Below, one piece after another: positions 1-20,527 of a stretch of 64,000 nt of DNA. The translations under genes were made by a program, and so were the position numbers. The DNA comes from Glandiceps talaboti (taxonomy: Eukaryota; Hemichordata; Enteropneusta; Spengelidae). Location: positions 9,081,460 through 9,145,459 of the forward strand of contig NC_135557.1 of NCBI RefSeq assembly GCF_964340395.1, given 5' to 3'. Below the pieces are notes generated by a model. The model saw only the letters and a program-made list of their open reading frames with translations, was not told where the DNA came from and searched no databases. How positions within the stretch are numbered: the stretch's first letter is position 1; every line of letters begins with the position of its first letter.

Positions 1-1423
1 GTATTGTATCGTATGTCAAAGGTAGTCACTCTGTGAAAGAGCGAGGAATGTATTTGTAATTCTGTTATAGTTTTACATCCTTGTTCATGCATGGCAATAT
101 TTGAATACTAAACATCTACTTTGTACTGCAAGTATTTTGATATATTTTGGAATGGAAGGGTATCTATATAACATTGTTGCTTCTTGAAATAGAAACTGTA
201 AGACCAGATGTAAAAAGATTTTATCTTGTTTCTCCTTCACACAGTAATAGTTAAAATACAAACTTGTGACCAATAAGGAATCATACATGATATGCCCCTT
301 CATTGGCAAACGAATCATACCAAACTATATGAAATTTGAAGCTTGCATGCTTAAGATATTGTGTAAATGCCGAATTAATTATACAAATTAATAACGAAGC
401 TAGCGACATCAATGAGCCCTATAGGACATGTTCATTTTGTGCAATATATGTACTAAATTATATGACATTGTAAGCTTGCATTCTTTGGATATTGTCTAAC
501 TACCGAAAGTCATTAATTATGCAAATAAATAATTAAGCTATCAATATCAACGTGCTCTATATCAACGTGCAATTTTGTATTATCAATATATGTACTAAAT
601 TATATAAAATTGTAAGCTTGCAATCTTTAGATCTTGTCTAATTAATGAAATTCATGAACTATGGAAATGACTGATTGAAATTACTCTACATCAGCAAATT
701 AGCTATATCAAACAGTTGCGCTATTAACATTATCTAGCGATGTACCAAAACTGTTTGCACTTTGAAGCTTATAAGTTAGCCTAATTACCGAAAATCATTG
801 ATTATATGCGAAGGAAAAAAATAGTTACGTTAACAACCTTTATAGGACATTGAGTTTTGTTATGGTTGATGCATGCACCAAATCATAATTATGGAATTTG
901 AACTGTGCATTCTTGAGGAACAGAGTGATTACTGAAAAAACATTAATTATGCAAATTACTTAGTTTTAAAAGCTACGTTAAACAACTGTTATCGGACAAA
1001 TGCACTCTGTTAACATTAATGTATTTTCCAAACTTACATGAAATTTAAAGCAGGTACTATTAAGATGTGGCCTAATAACCGAAAATCATTGTTGTGCAAA
1101 TTAATACCTCATTAATATTTACGAACAATCTTTTTAAGTTGCAGCTATCCCCTAAAGATTATGTGCCGAATTGAGTCAATCGTTGTTGAAAAAACGACAG
1201 GCAGACAGACAGACAAATGGACATAGAGAGTAGACACGCCGCACACACACATACGCACGTACCTCTAAAACATAATGATTTGCTTGCTAAAGGTAAAAAT
1301 AATCGTAGTTGATGATTGTTAAGTATATCTGATATGATAATTATTAATATCTTTTATCATATTTCTTCACCCATGATTCTTTACCCTTTCAACCATAACT
1401 CCATTAAAAAAAAAATCCATCAG
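1..1423 (+). other. Intron of gene A (incomplete at left edge)
   Basis: No coding exon is visible. The stretch matches 62,690-63,810 along most of its length: shared landmarks include 'atatgccccttcattggcaa' near 290 and 62,965, and 'ttgttatggttgatgcatg' near 857 and 63,645. It is therefore the paralogous copy of the intron that follows the last gene B exon. A short CAGA-rich patch lies at about 1,194-1,215. The 3' end of the intron is an A-rich run followed by 'catcag' at 1,418-1,423. Confidence 0.7.
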
Positions 1424-8445
<7,022 letters not shown>

Positions 8446-9066
8446 TCCAGTAACTCATTTGGTATGCTATAGTTTACGATATTTTCGAATTCTGTTGTGC
8501 TTAAAAGTAAAGTGGAGAAAATGTTTGTATGTGCCATTAAAGAAATATATTATGCAATATTAAACGTTGTCCTTCAAGCTGTGATGAACCAATTTGCTCA
8601 TAAAAAACACACCTGAGATTTATGTAAAGAAAGCATGCAATATATTAAGCCTTCACGAAACATGTTTTTCAGATTCATACTTATTTCTGTGGCAGACGTC
8701 GATGTGAACTGTTATGTATATGTCAGTCTGAGTTATCATCATCAATAAATATAAAGTGCCAATAATTTTAATATAATCATTACTTATATTGTTTCAGGTA
8801 TAACCATGGACATTACCTGGTTTCGACCCATTCAACACCATTTCTGCTTGCTTAGAATAAGACAATTTACTAATATTATAATATTAATAAAGGATTTGTG
8901 GAATGCATGTTTGAGAAAGTATAGTTTACTGTTGCCTTGATATGTCTCCGGATAAATTGTATTTTTTCCTTCACATTGTTAAGAATATAATTACAAGATC
9001 CTTCTAATCTCTGTGCTGTAGATTATGTTGTTTTAAACCTACCTTGTATGCTAATAAGCAAATAAA
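8446..9066 (+). terminator. 3' UTR of gene A with candidate poly(A) signals
   Basis: AATAAA hexamers lie at 8744-8749, 8886-8891 and 9061-9066. An optional untranslated intron is possible (donor 'g|gtatgc' near 8461, acceptor 'attgtttcag' ending near 8798). Which site is used cannot be told from sequence alone. Confidence 0.5.
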
Positions 9067-9394
9067 TTGATCATACATCATAATGCTATGTGTGTGTGTG
9101 GTTAATTACTTCCATCAACTGGAAGTTGGATGATGGACAAATGTTATATCTTCAACCCATGTTTATCTGTTCGTTAGCAGAATGTTTAAAACTTTATGGA
9201 TGCACGTTTTGCAAACACTGCACATGAGAAAAGGACGAGCTGATTTTATGAATTTTGGGTAATTTATCTGTTTACTATGGCAATCAAAATGTGACGAATT
9301 TGAAAATTGAATAAAAGTGAAAACTGTTTGTAAATAACATACTAAAGGAAAGGTGATATTTATGTGATGCTGAATTTTAAACTTACGCAATCAG

Positions 9395-9479
9395 ATATGT
9401 ATGTATGTATGTATGTATGTATGTGTGCATGTATGTATGTATGTATGTATGTATGTATGTATGTATGTATGTATGTATG
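9395..9479. repeat. (ATGT)n microsatellite
   Basis: About 21 units. It abuts the 3' side of the minus-strand Penelope-like remnant, as expected if it formed at that element's tail. Confidence 0.9.
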
Positions 9480-10055
9480 AGAGCAAATGTAACGATTAAA
9501 ACAGTCCTGAAAAATAAATACAATCCTGACGTTTCGAATGAATATTCTTCAAAAGATACCAAGGCAAGGTATAAGTGGATTACAAACTGACAATATCTCT
9601 GTGGTATGAAACAGAGTGGAACACCGCAAGTAAAGTTCACAAAGAAAACATAGATAATAAAAATCCAATACAACAAAAAGAAGCCGAAAACTCACCCTGA
9701 AAGATAGAATAAGCATACTTAGATGTTAGGGAAAGGTGTACAAATCTATCAATCTCATTAGGTTGTACAATTTCGAGATCGAAAATAATTTCTTCCTCCT
9801 TCAACCTCAATTGATCTTCATTTCCAGAATCTTACAAGCCCCTGAAACAGACATATCTGATGCACTGTGACTGTTAGTAATGAAGTGCACAGTTACAGGA
9901 TTGCTCAAATTCTTTTGTCTGTTAAGACAAAGGTGTTCCACGAAGCGATAACCAAGACGATATACAGTAGAACATATCTGTAAACCTGAATGCTTTCCGT
10001 AAGGGCAAACTCTTTCGTTCCTACACACAATATATATTCTAATACAAGATCTCAC
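9480..10055 (-). pseudogene. Penelope-like retroelement tail with GIY-YIG-like endonuclease
   Basis: The minus-strand frame 10055-9807 contains VCPYGKHSGLQICSTVYRLG followed by YRFVEHL and PVTVHF. This matches the C-x-C/Y-G...Y-x-G-x-T...R-x-x-EH pattern of the endonuclease at the end of Penelope-like elements. Downstream (9590-9480), the stretch 'ttcgaaacgtcaggattgta' on the minus strand resembles conserved 3' sequence of such elements. Frameshifts separate the two parts and no reverse transcriptase segment was found upstream, so it is a 5'-truncated, inactive copy. Confidence 0.55.
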
Positions 10056-10628
10056 TGGGCAAAACAGTGGATCTACTAAATGTATATGTGTGCCGACGCA
10101 CTCGTAGATTTAATGTACAGAGATGTACTTGAATATACACAAACGCAGATCACACTTATACAGTAAATCTACGTAGCGTATATTACCATAGACGGAACAT
10201 CCCAGTACGCATAGTGTACGTTGTCAGTATATTAACCCCGACAAGAAGTGTTTCAGTGAGTACACTATCGCCGATAGAACGTAGATCTTCCTCAGACTAA
10301 CGTACACGGAGTATACATTTTCCCACCTGCTTGCCTGAGAATTTTTTTTTCTCCTTCGCCTATGCTGGCAACTTTTTTTTTCTTTACCTCTTTGAGATAT
10401 CCGAATTTTTTTACGTCAATGTTGATTACCTACTTTTGTTGCCACAATTTTCTGTTTGGTTTTCGCACAGGGTAATACAGAGAGTAAACAGCTGCTGTTC
10501 TATCACACACAGATTTTATTTAGAAAACTACGTATTTCATACATGTTTGATTTTCTATTAAATAAACACCATTGACAGTTTTTATGCTATGGTATGGTGA
10601 CACACTAAAAACTGGTGAGCTCAAACTT
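10056..10628. other. No gene recognised
   Basis: Mixed AT-rich sequence with T-runs at 10,342 and 10,372. Nothing supportable was seen on either strand. Confidence 0.4.
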
Positions 10629-10780
10629 TCAGATAGACTTGTCAGTTTATCCAGCTTGGGGGGGGTGGGGGATGGGGGGGGGGTGGGTTGTCAGTGTTTT
10701 TTCCATTGGGCCGACAAAAAGTCACTGACCCCGTGAATACAGTTTCACAGCTTCTGACAGTAAGCTGTAGAGGGAGCTTT
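10629..10780. mobile_element. End fragment of the GGGACCGGTCAG-type transposon
   Basis: 'acttgtcagtttatccagct' followed by a G-rich run resembles the terminus of the copies at 23,254 and 50,647 (ggtcagtttctccagct then G-rich). Only one end is present. Confidence 0.45.
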
Positions 10781-10810
10781 GAGACTGGGATATGGGTTTC
10801 CGCATTTCTC

Positions 10811-10957
<147 letters not shown>

Positions 10958-11099
10958 ATATGTAACTTCTCATGGTACACCGTATAAGAGAAATTATTAT
11001 TTCGGTGTTTCGTGCTGGTGCCGTGATGGTATATCACATGGTTTTGATTGATAGTAAGAACTGGGGGCTGGTTCAGTCTATGCTTTGCCACGTCCACTG

Positions 11100-12590
11100 T
11101 AACAACCATCAAGTTTTTCAAATTAAAAAAAATCGCTGTTGCTGACGTATTTCGGCTTTTGGTGACAGAAGCATGACTAAACAATTAAACTCCAGCAATG
11201 TTTTTTTCGATGAAACAAGAGCTAGAACCATCGAAAGAAGAGCAAATGTCAGAAATCAACAGATGAAGTATGCAGACGTTCCATGTTTCAAGAGAAAAGC
11301 TAATGATCATCACACAAAAGCAAACTGAAGGACATTTTAAAGGATTCCAAATCATGTATTGAGTTGACAAAATTCGATGACGCATATCTCAAACTTCAGC
11401 AAGGTGACGATATTATCGACCAATGTCAGAAGGTAAATTTACTGGCGGACACCTTTGACCAACTTCCTCTGACATTTAGTAATTTACGAGAATGTACGCT
11501 AACTATTAGCTTCAGTTCTACATACCTTTTGCTATTTAAACGTAGAGATTATTTTCACGCAAATACGTGTATGTAGCCCTCACAAGCTCATTGAATACTA
11601 GGTATCCTGCAACTACGTACAGACGTAGGGTTTCAACGATATGAACTCATGCAGCAGATTCAACTATGGCCTTTATATCACAGTATAATGTAGTCTTCAC
11701 CGAATATTTATCACTTTTAAATTTCAAAATAACGTGAAGTAAATATCAGCAACACATCTGAAAAGGTACGCTGCGCTTGGCAGAGTTTCTATTGTTATGT
11801 ATTCGTTGACTTTAGCAATCAACATTCCCAAAGGAGTTTTCAAAAGACAGGTCAGGGTTTGTGTGAAATTTCGTTGTACCCTTCTCTCACCGTTCCGCAT
11901 ATTACTGTGTACCGTTGCGTGATAGGATAATTTGCAATGCGCCAACTTACACAAGAGGGCGCAATTCAATTTGCAGATGACAAATGTGTTTTTGACCTAG
12001 CTAATACAGGATGAATATTTTGTATTTTATGTTTTTGCTTTTTGTTTTCATATACAAACAAAAGTATTTCAGGAAAGCAAACATCATAGTATTGATCAAG
12101 AGTATTGTGTATGAAAGAGAAATATTTGTTGAGCATAATTAATGTTACATGAGGCATGCAGATTTTCGTTTCAGCGAAAGTGAAGTGTTTCGTATTTTGT
12201 GTTATTTATTTTTCATTTTATCCCAAATTTAAAATAAGAAATAAAATAGTAGTGATGTAAGAGTACACGAAAGAAATTTTGAACTGCTTACTAACTCTGA
12301 AGTTTCACTCTGTATATTTCACAGGTAAATGCAAACAAGTTCATTTTTAATCGTGTCATTTTACGATTATATGCATGAACACGATGTACAGTTGCTACCT
12401 GTGTCATGTACTTCATCATTTTTCTAATATTTATGTTTTTCTAATATTTAGTATGCAAATTTACATACTTGATTAACGTGGTCATCCATGCTCGTTATTC
12501 TGTCCAAGGTAGCTCAAAAGTCTCGTACTTTCGCAACAGGAGTGATTTCACTACTATCGATGCTTTGTTGATCTTTGATAGAGTCTAGGG
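11100..12590. other. No gene recognised
   Basis: Short open frames on both strands (for example 11364-11576 plus, with YLKLQQGDDIIDQCQKVNLL) look protein-like but lack supporting splice sites or a known family. The one at 11364 ends at a stop and may be a relic. The rest is AT-rich. Confidence 0.35.
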
Positions 12591-12593
12591 TGA

Positions 12594-14530
12594 TCAAAAG
12601 AAAATGACTTCTGTTTTGTCTGAACTGAGTTTCAATAAGTTGCAGTTCATCCATTTGTGGATTTCTGTTACAGTTGATTCCATAAGCGGAACAGTGTTAG
12701 TCATGTTTTGGAATTTAAAGCACTGGGGTATCGTCAACATACAGTTGAAAGTCGACCTAGCTATTAAGGATGACATTTCCAAGAGGTGAGGTGTATATTG
12801 TAAAGAGAATGGGTCCCAACACAGAGCTTTGAGGAAACCAGCACATGTGGTTCTGATGACGTACCTTGTATATTTAATGACTGGTAGCGATCTGTAATAC
12901 ATGATATGAACCAAGCAAGTGCTGTGTCGGACACTCATCTGCTAAACTTGATGTAAGTATTGAGTGGTCATACAGATTTCATCTTCAGTCGGTGGTTTGA
13001 ATGTAGAGAGTTTGTTTGTAATTGAATTCTTGTCCTTAGGTGATGTTTAGTTTATTACGTTGACAGGGGGGGGGGGGGGTTAAATTCTGATCTGATTCTC
13101 CTCATTTTTTTAGATGAAGAACTCTGAAAAATTGTTGGCAAGTGATTCGGAGGAACTAGGTTGAATAGGTAGTGACATTTCCTTTGACTTGTGGAGGATG
13201 GTGTTTATTACTGCAAATAGGGCTTTTTGGTCGGATTCCTTCTCTTTGATTAAGGAAGTATAGTAGTCAGTTTTACTGGATTCAATTAGCTGGGTAACAT
13301 TACTACAGTAAGTCTTGTAAATATCTATGTGTACTGTCAGACGTGGCTTCCTCCTTTTCTGCTTGCCTTCTTTTTCGTTCTTCACGTATGATGTCCTCTG
13401 TAAACCACGGTGTATTGCTTCTGACTGTCAGATTTATAGCCTACAATGGTACATGTTTGTCTGCCAGGTTCTACAAAGTATCATTATACTGGTGAAGTAA
13501 CTCTGGTAATGATGATGCTGGGTTGGTGATTTATAGTGAGCCATGAAGATCACTGGGAAAATGTGTCATGTCAATGTTCTTGTATTTTCTCAAGGTAACC
13601 ATTTTCTTCATTTTTGTTGGCAAAGGCATTGCAAATGATAACTTAAAGTGAACAGCATGCATAGTGGTCAGATATTACAGGATCAGCTATGCTCACTGAC
13701 TCAACAATTGACTTGGATGATGGTATGATTACAAGATCCAATATATGGCCATGTTGATTAGTTGGAAGGGTGACATGCTGAGTTCAGTTTGCAGAGTTAT
13801 CGATAGTCATTCTGATTATCGACGTGCATGTTAAAGTCACCTGTGATCAGTAATCTAGAAGTTAACATGGACAAATTTGAAATAAAGTCTGAGAATTCAT
13901 CAAAGCATAGAGTCGATGTTCACCCATTCTTCTCAGAACTTGGTGGTCTCTAGATAAAAAATATCTTCCAATGTTCTGATTGGTATTAAGTTAGGTTAGT
14001 TTCAATGTACTCAAAGGACTTGAATGTAGGCGGTTGATTGACCTTAGTGATCTTCAGACCAAGTTTATGTAGTACTGCCACACCGCCTACCTTGCACATA
14101 ATTCTGAGTACATGAAGTAAGTGATAGCCATGTGGGTGACCTCCCCCATTGTGAAATGGTCTGTCTCATCCTGTGATAACCAAGTTTCATTTAAAAGTGC
14201 TAGATCGATGTTGTTTTCTATGACAGAGTCAGTAATCTATGTAGTTTTTTTCGGATGGATCTACGATTTAGCATACATGCATCAATGTTATTGCGTAGGT
14301 GATGAGAAGGCTTTGTTGTGGAGAGAAGTGGAATGTTGACCTGGGACTGATAATTTGTAACAGTTTGACCACTATTGACAGTTGGTGTCAGTCGAGATGT
14401 AACCAATCTTGGATGTTGGCGCTGTTTGAATTTATTAACATCACAGCCTGGCTTGTTGAAGGTGTTTGGCAGACATTCAGTGAGTTTAGTCTCTTCCGGG
14501 TGGAGGAATTTACATTTTTACAGCGATGAA
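12594..14530 (-). pseudogene. CR1-like non-LTR retrotransposon, decayed
   Basis: Reading from high to low coordinates, fragments follow the order of a CR1/Rex-like pol. An endonuclease-like start lies near 14406-14218 (NIPLLSTTKPSHHLRNN). The pre-RT segment is at 13385-13110 (TVHIDIYKTYCSNVTQLIES, SLANNFSEFFI). The RT palm/thumb segment is at about 12938-12594 (DPFSLQYTPHLLEMSSL, EIHKWMNCNLLKLSSDKTEV). The last matches the usual 'I..WM..N.LKLN..KTE' motif. Frames are broken by shifts and stops, so the copy is dead. The clade is a judgement from motifs. Confidence 0.75.
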
Positions 14531-16429
14531 TTTTCTACAAGGCTAGTGTCTTTCCAATTGAAATTAGGGCAAACCTGGTGTAGAATAGGGATGACATTCT
14601 TCCACAGCTGCGAGTAGAGTTATTAATAAACAGGGAGACTTTACTTCTGAGATCCAAAAAAGCAGAAATCCTTGCAAAAGTTCAACTTGGTGTTGAAAAC
14701 TGCTTGAATAGTAGACCAGTGGATGCCAGGAACATTTACAAGTAAACTGTGATTATGATGCTACTTCAAAAACGGAAGTAATATTATCCAAATATGTCAA
14801 CCAACAAGAGCACTAGAGAATTCCAGCATACAGCGCAAACTCATTAATTTACACACATTACATTGTTTTCACATACGATTTCAAAGGTTAACTCTGCTGT
14901 GTAACTTACCTTTATATAATCCTTGCATCTAAATCCGTTGATTTATCAACCATGTTAAAAAAAGGCTGGTCTCAGTTTGCTAGTCTGGCCACTCACATGG
15001 AATAGTACAATGTTACGTGGTCAGTGTGACGTTACAGAATGTGTATCCGATAAGAACTACTTTTACAGGTCTGATGTGGTCTGATGTATGTGCTGACTCG
15101 GGGAAAAATGTGTTCTGATATCGAGCAAACTGTCACTGATCTATCGGACGTGCTCTATTCACTGGAGCTTCATGACATGTATACCATATACATACATGTA
15201 TGTTTCACCAATACTACAACATACAAACTTGCACTCATGATCAACTCGATTGAGGTGTAAGCCAGGTGTCCATAGTGAAAGCCATGTGCCCCATAGTGGG
15301 AGTGGCATTTATTCAACAAAACAATTGCAAACAAGGTTCGATTACAAAACAAAAATACTTTCCGAACTGCTAACCGACAGTTGCTATGGTAACAACTGTA
15401 TACGTAAAGCTAATGATATAATTACAGAACGTTGTCAGTCTTGTGGTTGATAATGGTATACCGTTGGGATTCAAAAAACACAAAAAGAACCGACTTCCCC
15501 CAACTTGCACAATCGAAGCCCAGAAAAAAAAAGATCTAGAGGTAAAAAACCTAGTATATTAAGGCATAAAAAATTCTCTATAAACCTGTGTCCGTGGCCT
15601 TGTGACTTGTACCGGGTGGAGAATGTCGGACCTCATTTGATTTTACATAGATCTATGCAAGAGAATAAAATACATGTAAAGTACACAGTACAAAAATTAC
15701 AACTGAGGGAGTCGTAAATTTCCACTGGTAGACTTCTCATATTATCGTACCATTCAATGTTCCCTCGCTTACTGATTACTGCCTGTGTGTTTGAGAATGG
15801 ACAAAAACCGGGGGACTAAGCTACGATTTCTCACATTTCTTATCATGCGTCCATTGTTGTACTTGTAGGTACTGTGGTATAACATGAGAAATACCAGCGA
15901 AATACGATAATGTTGACATCAGAAAAGATAGGAACTTCAGAAAGGTAGGAAGGTAAATTGGGGTCTTGTTGTGACATCGACGCCATCGCATCTCTCATGT
16001 AATATTATCTCAATCCACGGATAGTAGTAGTGTGACAGGCAGGACCCGGGAGGCAGGGTCACTCAATCAGGTCTGATAGCACCATAGCATGGCTGTCTCT
16101 CGTCTTAGCTGATGTCGCCAGGTATGTGTAATGCTGCTACTGGTCCAAGGAATTGTAGGATAACGTCACTTCCGCTGCCATTAAAAGAGTTTGCAGTGTG
16201 TAAAAAAAGATTGTGTCATCACAAAGGAGAGTTTGCATGCTAATAATTTATATTCAATACACCCACACAGAGTTGTCGACGAAACTTAAATTGCGCCCTC
16301 ATAGGTATAGAGTTTAACATATTGAAATTAAACGTTACCGGTACCATGAAATTTAGTTTTGACTTTGAATTTCAAATTTACTTGAATTGAAGAGTGATTA
16401 GCAAATCAGAAAATAAGGATTTCTCTTTG
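14531..16429. other. No gene recognised
   Basis: Mixed sequence with short frames only. The plus-strand frame 15505-15717 (RSRGKKPSILRHKKFSINLC) is basic and unremarkable. No splice-supported exon or clear repeat was found. Confidence 0.35.
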
Positions 16430-16930
16430 AAAACAAAGGTTTTGTTCATAGTATTATAAGTTTGTTCTTGAAAGACAAAAGTTTAATACAGAATATGCAA
16501 AGAATTGTTCCTGGGATGTAAATATTTTGTATTAAAAGATATACACTAAAAAAAGAAAAGATTCCTTTCAAGAATTAGAAGTTGTTCTTATGAAACAAAA
16601 GTTTTGTTTCAAAGAATTAAAAGTTTACTCATGAAAATTAAAAGTTTCCATTTAAGAATTCAAAGATTGTTCTTTGGGGAAAAGACTTTGTTCAAAGAAT
16701 TAAAAGTTTGTTCTTTGGAAGGATAGGTTTTGTTCAAAGAATTAAAAGTTTACTTTCGAAAAATAAAAGTTTCCATTTAAGAATTCAAAGATTGTTCTTT
16801 GGGGAAAAGGCTTTGTTCAAAGAATTAAAAGTTTACTCTCGAAAAAGAAATGTTTCCTTTCAAGAATTCAAAGAACTAAACGTGTGTTCTTTAGAAAGAA
16901 AGGTTGCCCAAAGAATTCAAGTTTTGTATT
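16430..16930. repeat. Degenerate minisatellite rich in AAAGTTT and GAATT
   Basis: Recurring phrases 'gaattaaaagttt', 'tttccatttaagaattcaaag' and 'attgttctttggggaaaag' repeat at irregular spacing (about 80-125 bp between major copies at 16,640 and 16,765). The plus-strand frame across it (16708-17025) is an artefact of the repeat. Confidence 0.75.
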
Positions 16931-18361
16931 GTCACTTTGGGGCCACCGTACAACATTTAATTAGCAAGTACGTAGGGTGGAAATATGTTTATATATATAT
17001 TTTTAAATATCATCTTGACAGTTAGAGGTAGGGTGAAGAGCTTGATACCGATATATCCACATCCTGGGGTGGTGAGGGGGGGGGGTCTTACAGACAATTC
17101 TAAATTCAAAAGTCCTTTTTAGCAAGCAAATCAAGTAATGCTTTAGAAAATATGTTTAACCATAATGTACATTATTTTTTTTAACAAATATTTTACCTGG
17201 AATACATATACAACTCTCTCTGATTTGCACTGTTGGACAACATCTCCTTGAAGTCAGACAAATCTCACCTGTGTACAGGATTTTGTAAGAATAGTTTTGC
17301 CATTTTTAAAACTTAGAATTGACACTGATGAGTTTCTGAATACATATTTCCATTGGTTCTGGTATCGATGAGTTATTGTAGAATGAGTAGCAATTTTTAT
17401 AAATATTTCAACAGATTTCCATGAAAGACATGAAAAATATTTTCAGCAAAACTAAGGAAAATATATGCACCTGTTATGACGATGCGAGAGATATAGATTT
17501 ATTTGAATTGGTATGACAAAAGAAATGTACATACTATAACTCATCATACACACTGTCTACCCAAGTTAGTGATGTGACATTGAAAAGTGTTTTGTGAACA
17601 GTACATGTTTCATTTAGTTGTTAGCACATTTTATACAAAATTTAGATCTTTATTTTTGATAAAGTACAAACATACTTTTGTTACATATTGATTAAACGTT
17701 ATTACTATGCTTAAAATGTTGACAAATATGGGTTATTGAATAAGTTATAAAATGAGGAACATCCACGCATACCAATTAGAGAGAGTTGTGGGTAAGATAT
17801 TGCACAGTGTGGTAGTGTATCTTGTCTTTTGAATTTGAAGTTTTCATTTTCTTGTCTTGTTAATTGATTCTCTACCTTATTGATTACATTGTCTTGTTTT
17901 AAATAGTATGTAAGTTTTCTGACACTTTATAGCTTGTCAAGGCAGATATTTTCAGCTTAGCAAGGCAAATGTAAATATCTCCTGACTTCGCATCCAGAAA
18001 TAGACCATATTTACCCACACTGTGTACTGACAGTAGTTAAAGGCGGAGTCAAAAGAGCAAAGGTTTCAATTTTTATCTAATGCTGTCCTGTTGAGACTCG
18101 TTTAAAATGAATGTATGTCTATTTGTAGCTACAGAATACAGAACGGTGATGAATATGTAAGAAGTGATGGATGTTCCTGACATGACATGGCCATAAAAGT
18201 TCTTTCATTTTAGCTGTAGTATTATGAAGCTATTCAAAATTGTAGTTATTTTACGAAAACATACATACATTTTATTTTGTAAGAATGGATGACAATGATG
18301 TAACTGGGTGGTAGTGTAATTTGTCTTTTGAAATTGAGGTTTACATTTTCTTGTCTTCTTA
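16931..18361. other. Interspersed repeat sequence, no gene
   Basis: From about 17,860 to 18,250 it matches segments repeated at 19,800, 21,720-22,110, 23,030, 26,310, 26,880-27,270 and 28,710 ('gtctatttgtagctaca', 'actgacagtagttaaaggc'). It thus starts the repeat cluster that ends near 29.3 kb. Confidence 0.6.
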
Positions 18362-18369
18362 ACTACTAT

Positions 18370-18429
<60 letters not shown>

Positions 18430-18496
18430 AACAACAAAAACAACAACAACAACAACAACAACAACATCAACAACTACTACTACTACTACTACTAAT
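18362..18496. repeat. (CTA)n / (ACA)n trinucleotide repeat
   Basis: Actacta repeats, then acaaca repeats, then actact again. A relative at 29,495-29,545 follows similar flanking text ('ggacaagaagaat'), so the two are copies of one repeat family. Confidence 0.9.
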
Positions 18497-18812
18497 CCTG
18501 TTTACTGGACAAGAAGAATCTAACACCATGGTTACGATTTACAATTACAAGAGCTGTACAAATTTCCCCGCGTTATTTGTAATGTCAATATGAAATAATG
18601 TGAACAAATTTGATGATTTAAAAAAAATGAATTGAACGTAATAATATACACAGTTTGGTTACTGATGGAGTCACAACAATAAAACGATTTCATTCATTTC
18701 AAAGATGTAGGTATTCTGCGTTTGGAAATATCCAGTATTTGAAAAATAATATCGATGAATGAATTGCAATTTTCCTATCATCTTACAGATTTTTTTCAAA
18801 ATCAAAATTGCA

Positions 18813-19275
18813 GGTTGCCATACCAGGTCTTCATATAAGCTTGGGGATGTTCTTCAAGTTCTTCAATCCACTTGAGAACGAATGCGCGCATCTTGACTTA
18901 AATATATGCTGTTACACTCAAAGCAAAGGAAAGAATGATTATCCTTTTGTCAAGCCTACACATTTTGACACATATGTCAAGCCTACACATTTTCACACAT
19001 ATGTCTCCATGTTGGAGCAGGTGGCAGCGAGTGCTTGCTCCGATGAAGAAAGGGGACAGGACTGTGAACACGAAATTGAGTGGTTCTTCATGAATGACAA
19101 TTCTGATGGTAGTGATTCTGAAAATAAAGTCATTGAGAAAAAACCCTACCCTCTCATTGATAAAAAAAGGTTCAGAAGAAAAGATAACATTTATATACAA
19201 GGATGTCTCCTTCACAACAACTCTATCCATTTTTTTTCATTTATAGAGTCCAACAATTGTTATATTGTTGTATAG
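18813..19275 (+). pseudogene. Fragment of an unidentified mobile-element protein
   Basis: The open frame runs from an acceptor-like 'aaaattgcag' to TAG at 19273-19275. It contains VAIPGLHISLGMFFKFFNPL and ENECAHLDLNI. This resembles a segment (pro-Gly-Leu-His followed by a hydrophobic helix and an acidic/Cys tail) seen in uncharacterised, probably transposon-encoded invertebrate proteins. That resemblance is from memory and weak. A 24-bp internal duplication (VKPTHFDTY / VKPTHFHTY) is visible. It sits alone, without partner exons. Confidence 0.35.
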
Positions 19276-20154
19276 TCGGAATATATAACGTAGGATGTTG
19301 TTGTGGATTTTTTTCTCCATCACCCGTGGATAGAATCCCTAAACTCCAGAACCATAACAGAGATTTGGAAGAATTTTGATTTTAAAAACAATTATAACAG
19401 GCAAAGTTGCATATTTGTAGAAGCTAAAAATAGCTCCAGTGGCTTGAGCATTTAAATTTTTTGGGGGCGAGGTTTTGAATTATACTATACCGAGATAGCT
19501 TTGAGAGGAAGATTTCTTAACTTGCTCACCACTGTAAAACTATTTCTCATATTATCTAAGGCTCCCATCCCACCTAAAAACAATTATGTTGGTCGCAAAT
19601 AGTACATACATCATCATAATGAGACCGATAATCGCACTGGCAAATCGATTGTTGCTACTCAGAGTATCACTCATTTCATTTTTTTAAATACTAAATAAAA
19701 GAGAAGAAAGTAGTGAACTTTGTTGGACGCAGCACCTACATTCTCTGATACATCCAGTTGATAGAACACAAGATTTAACTTTCTTGTACATTGGACATAA
19801 TACACTCTATTCATTTTAATATTGTCCTGTTGAGACTCATTTAAAATGGGTGTATGTCTATTTGTAGCTACACATACAGAATGATGGTAGAGATGTAAGA
19901 ACTGATGAATGTACCTGCCATACTATGGGTCATAAGGTCCGTTTAGTTGTATGGTTTATTTCGGCATACATAGATCAGTCATCTTAATATGTCAAAACGA
20001 ATGAATTCCAGAATGGTGTAACTGGATGGTGTTCAGTTTTCATTTTCTTGTTTTGTTAATTTCGTCGCTACCCCAATGTTTACATTGTCTTGTTTTGAAT
20101 CGTGTGTAGGTTTCCCAAGTCAATTGTAAGCCGATGTACACGATTGAATGAATT

Positions 20155-20520
20155 TAATGGTATTACAATATAGACATATTGTATAAATAGGTAAAAATAC
20201 ACTATATACATAGGTAAACACTGTATAGATGGGTACACACATTGTACATGTAGGTACAAATACAATGTATAGATAGGTACACATACACTGTATAGAAATG
20301 TACATCTACGGTGTAAAGATATGTATCAATATGTTATATTGATAGGTACAAATACATACACTGTATGGATAGGTATACATACAATGTATACATATGTACA
20401 CATACACTATACATGTGTACACTTACACAATATACAAAGATGCACATAAACTATATAAAGAGGTATACATACACTGTATAGATAGGTACACATACACATA
20501 CACTTGATATATAAGTACAC
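20155..20520. repeat. 23-bp minisatellite block
   Basis: Units of about 23 bp with consensus GTACACATACACTGTATAGA-TAG, diverged by a few bases each. The same unit recurs at 20,855-21,050, 21,540-21,715, 22,235-22,675, 22,890-22,970, 26,722-26,870 and 27,380-27,680. It also occurs as short flanks around the LTR and MITEs at 24,880-28,350. Confidence 0.88.
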
Positions 20521-20527
20521 ATACATT

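Noticed and set aside
12604-12789. Plus-strand frame of 61 codons
   Set aside because: Antisense shadow of the minus-strand LINE.
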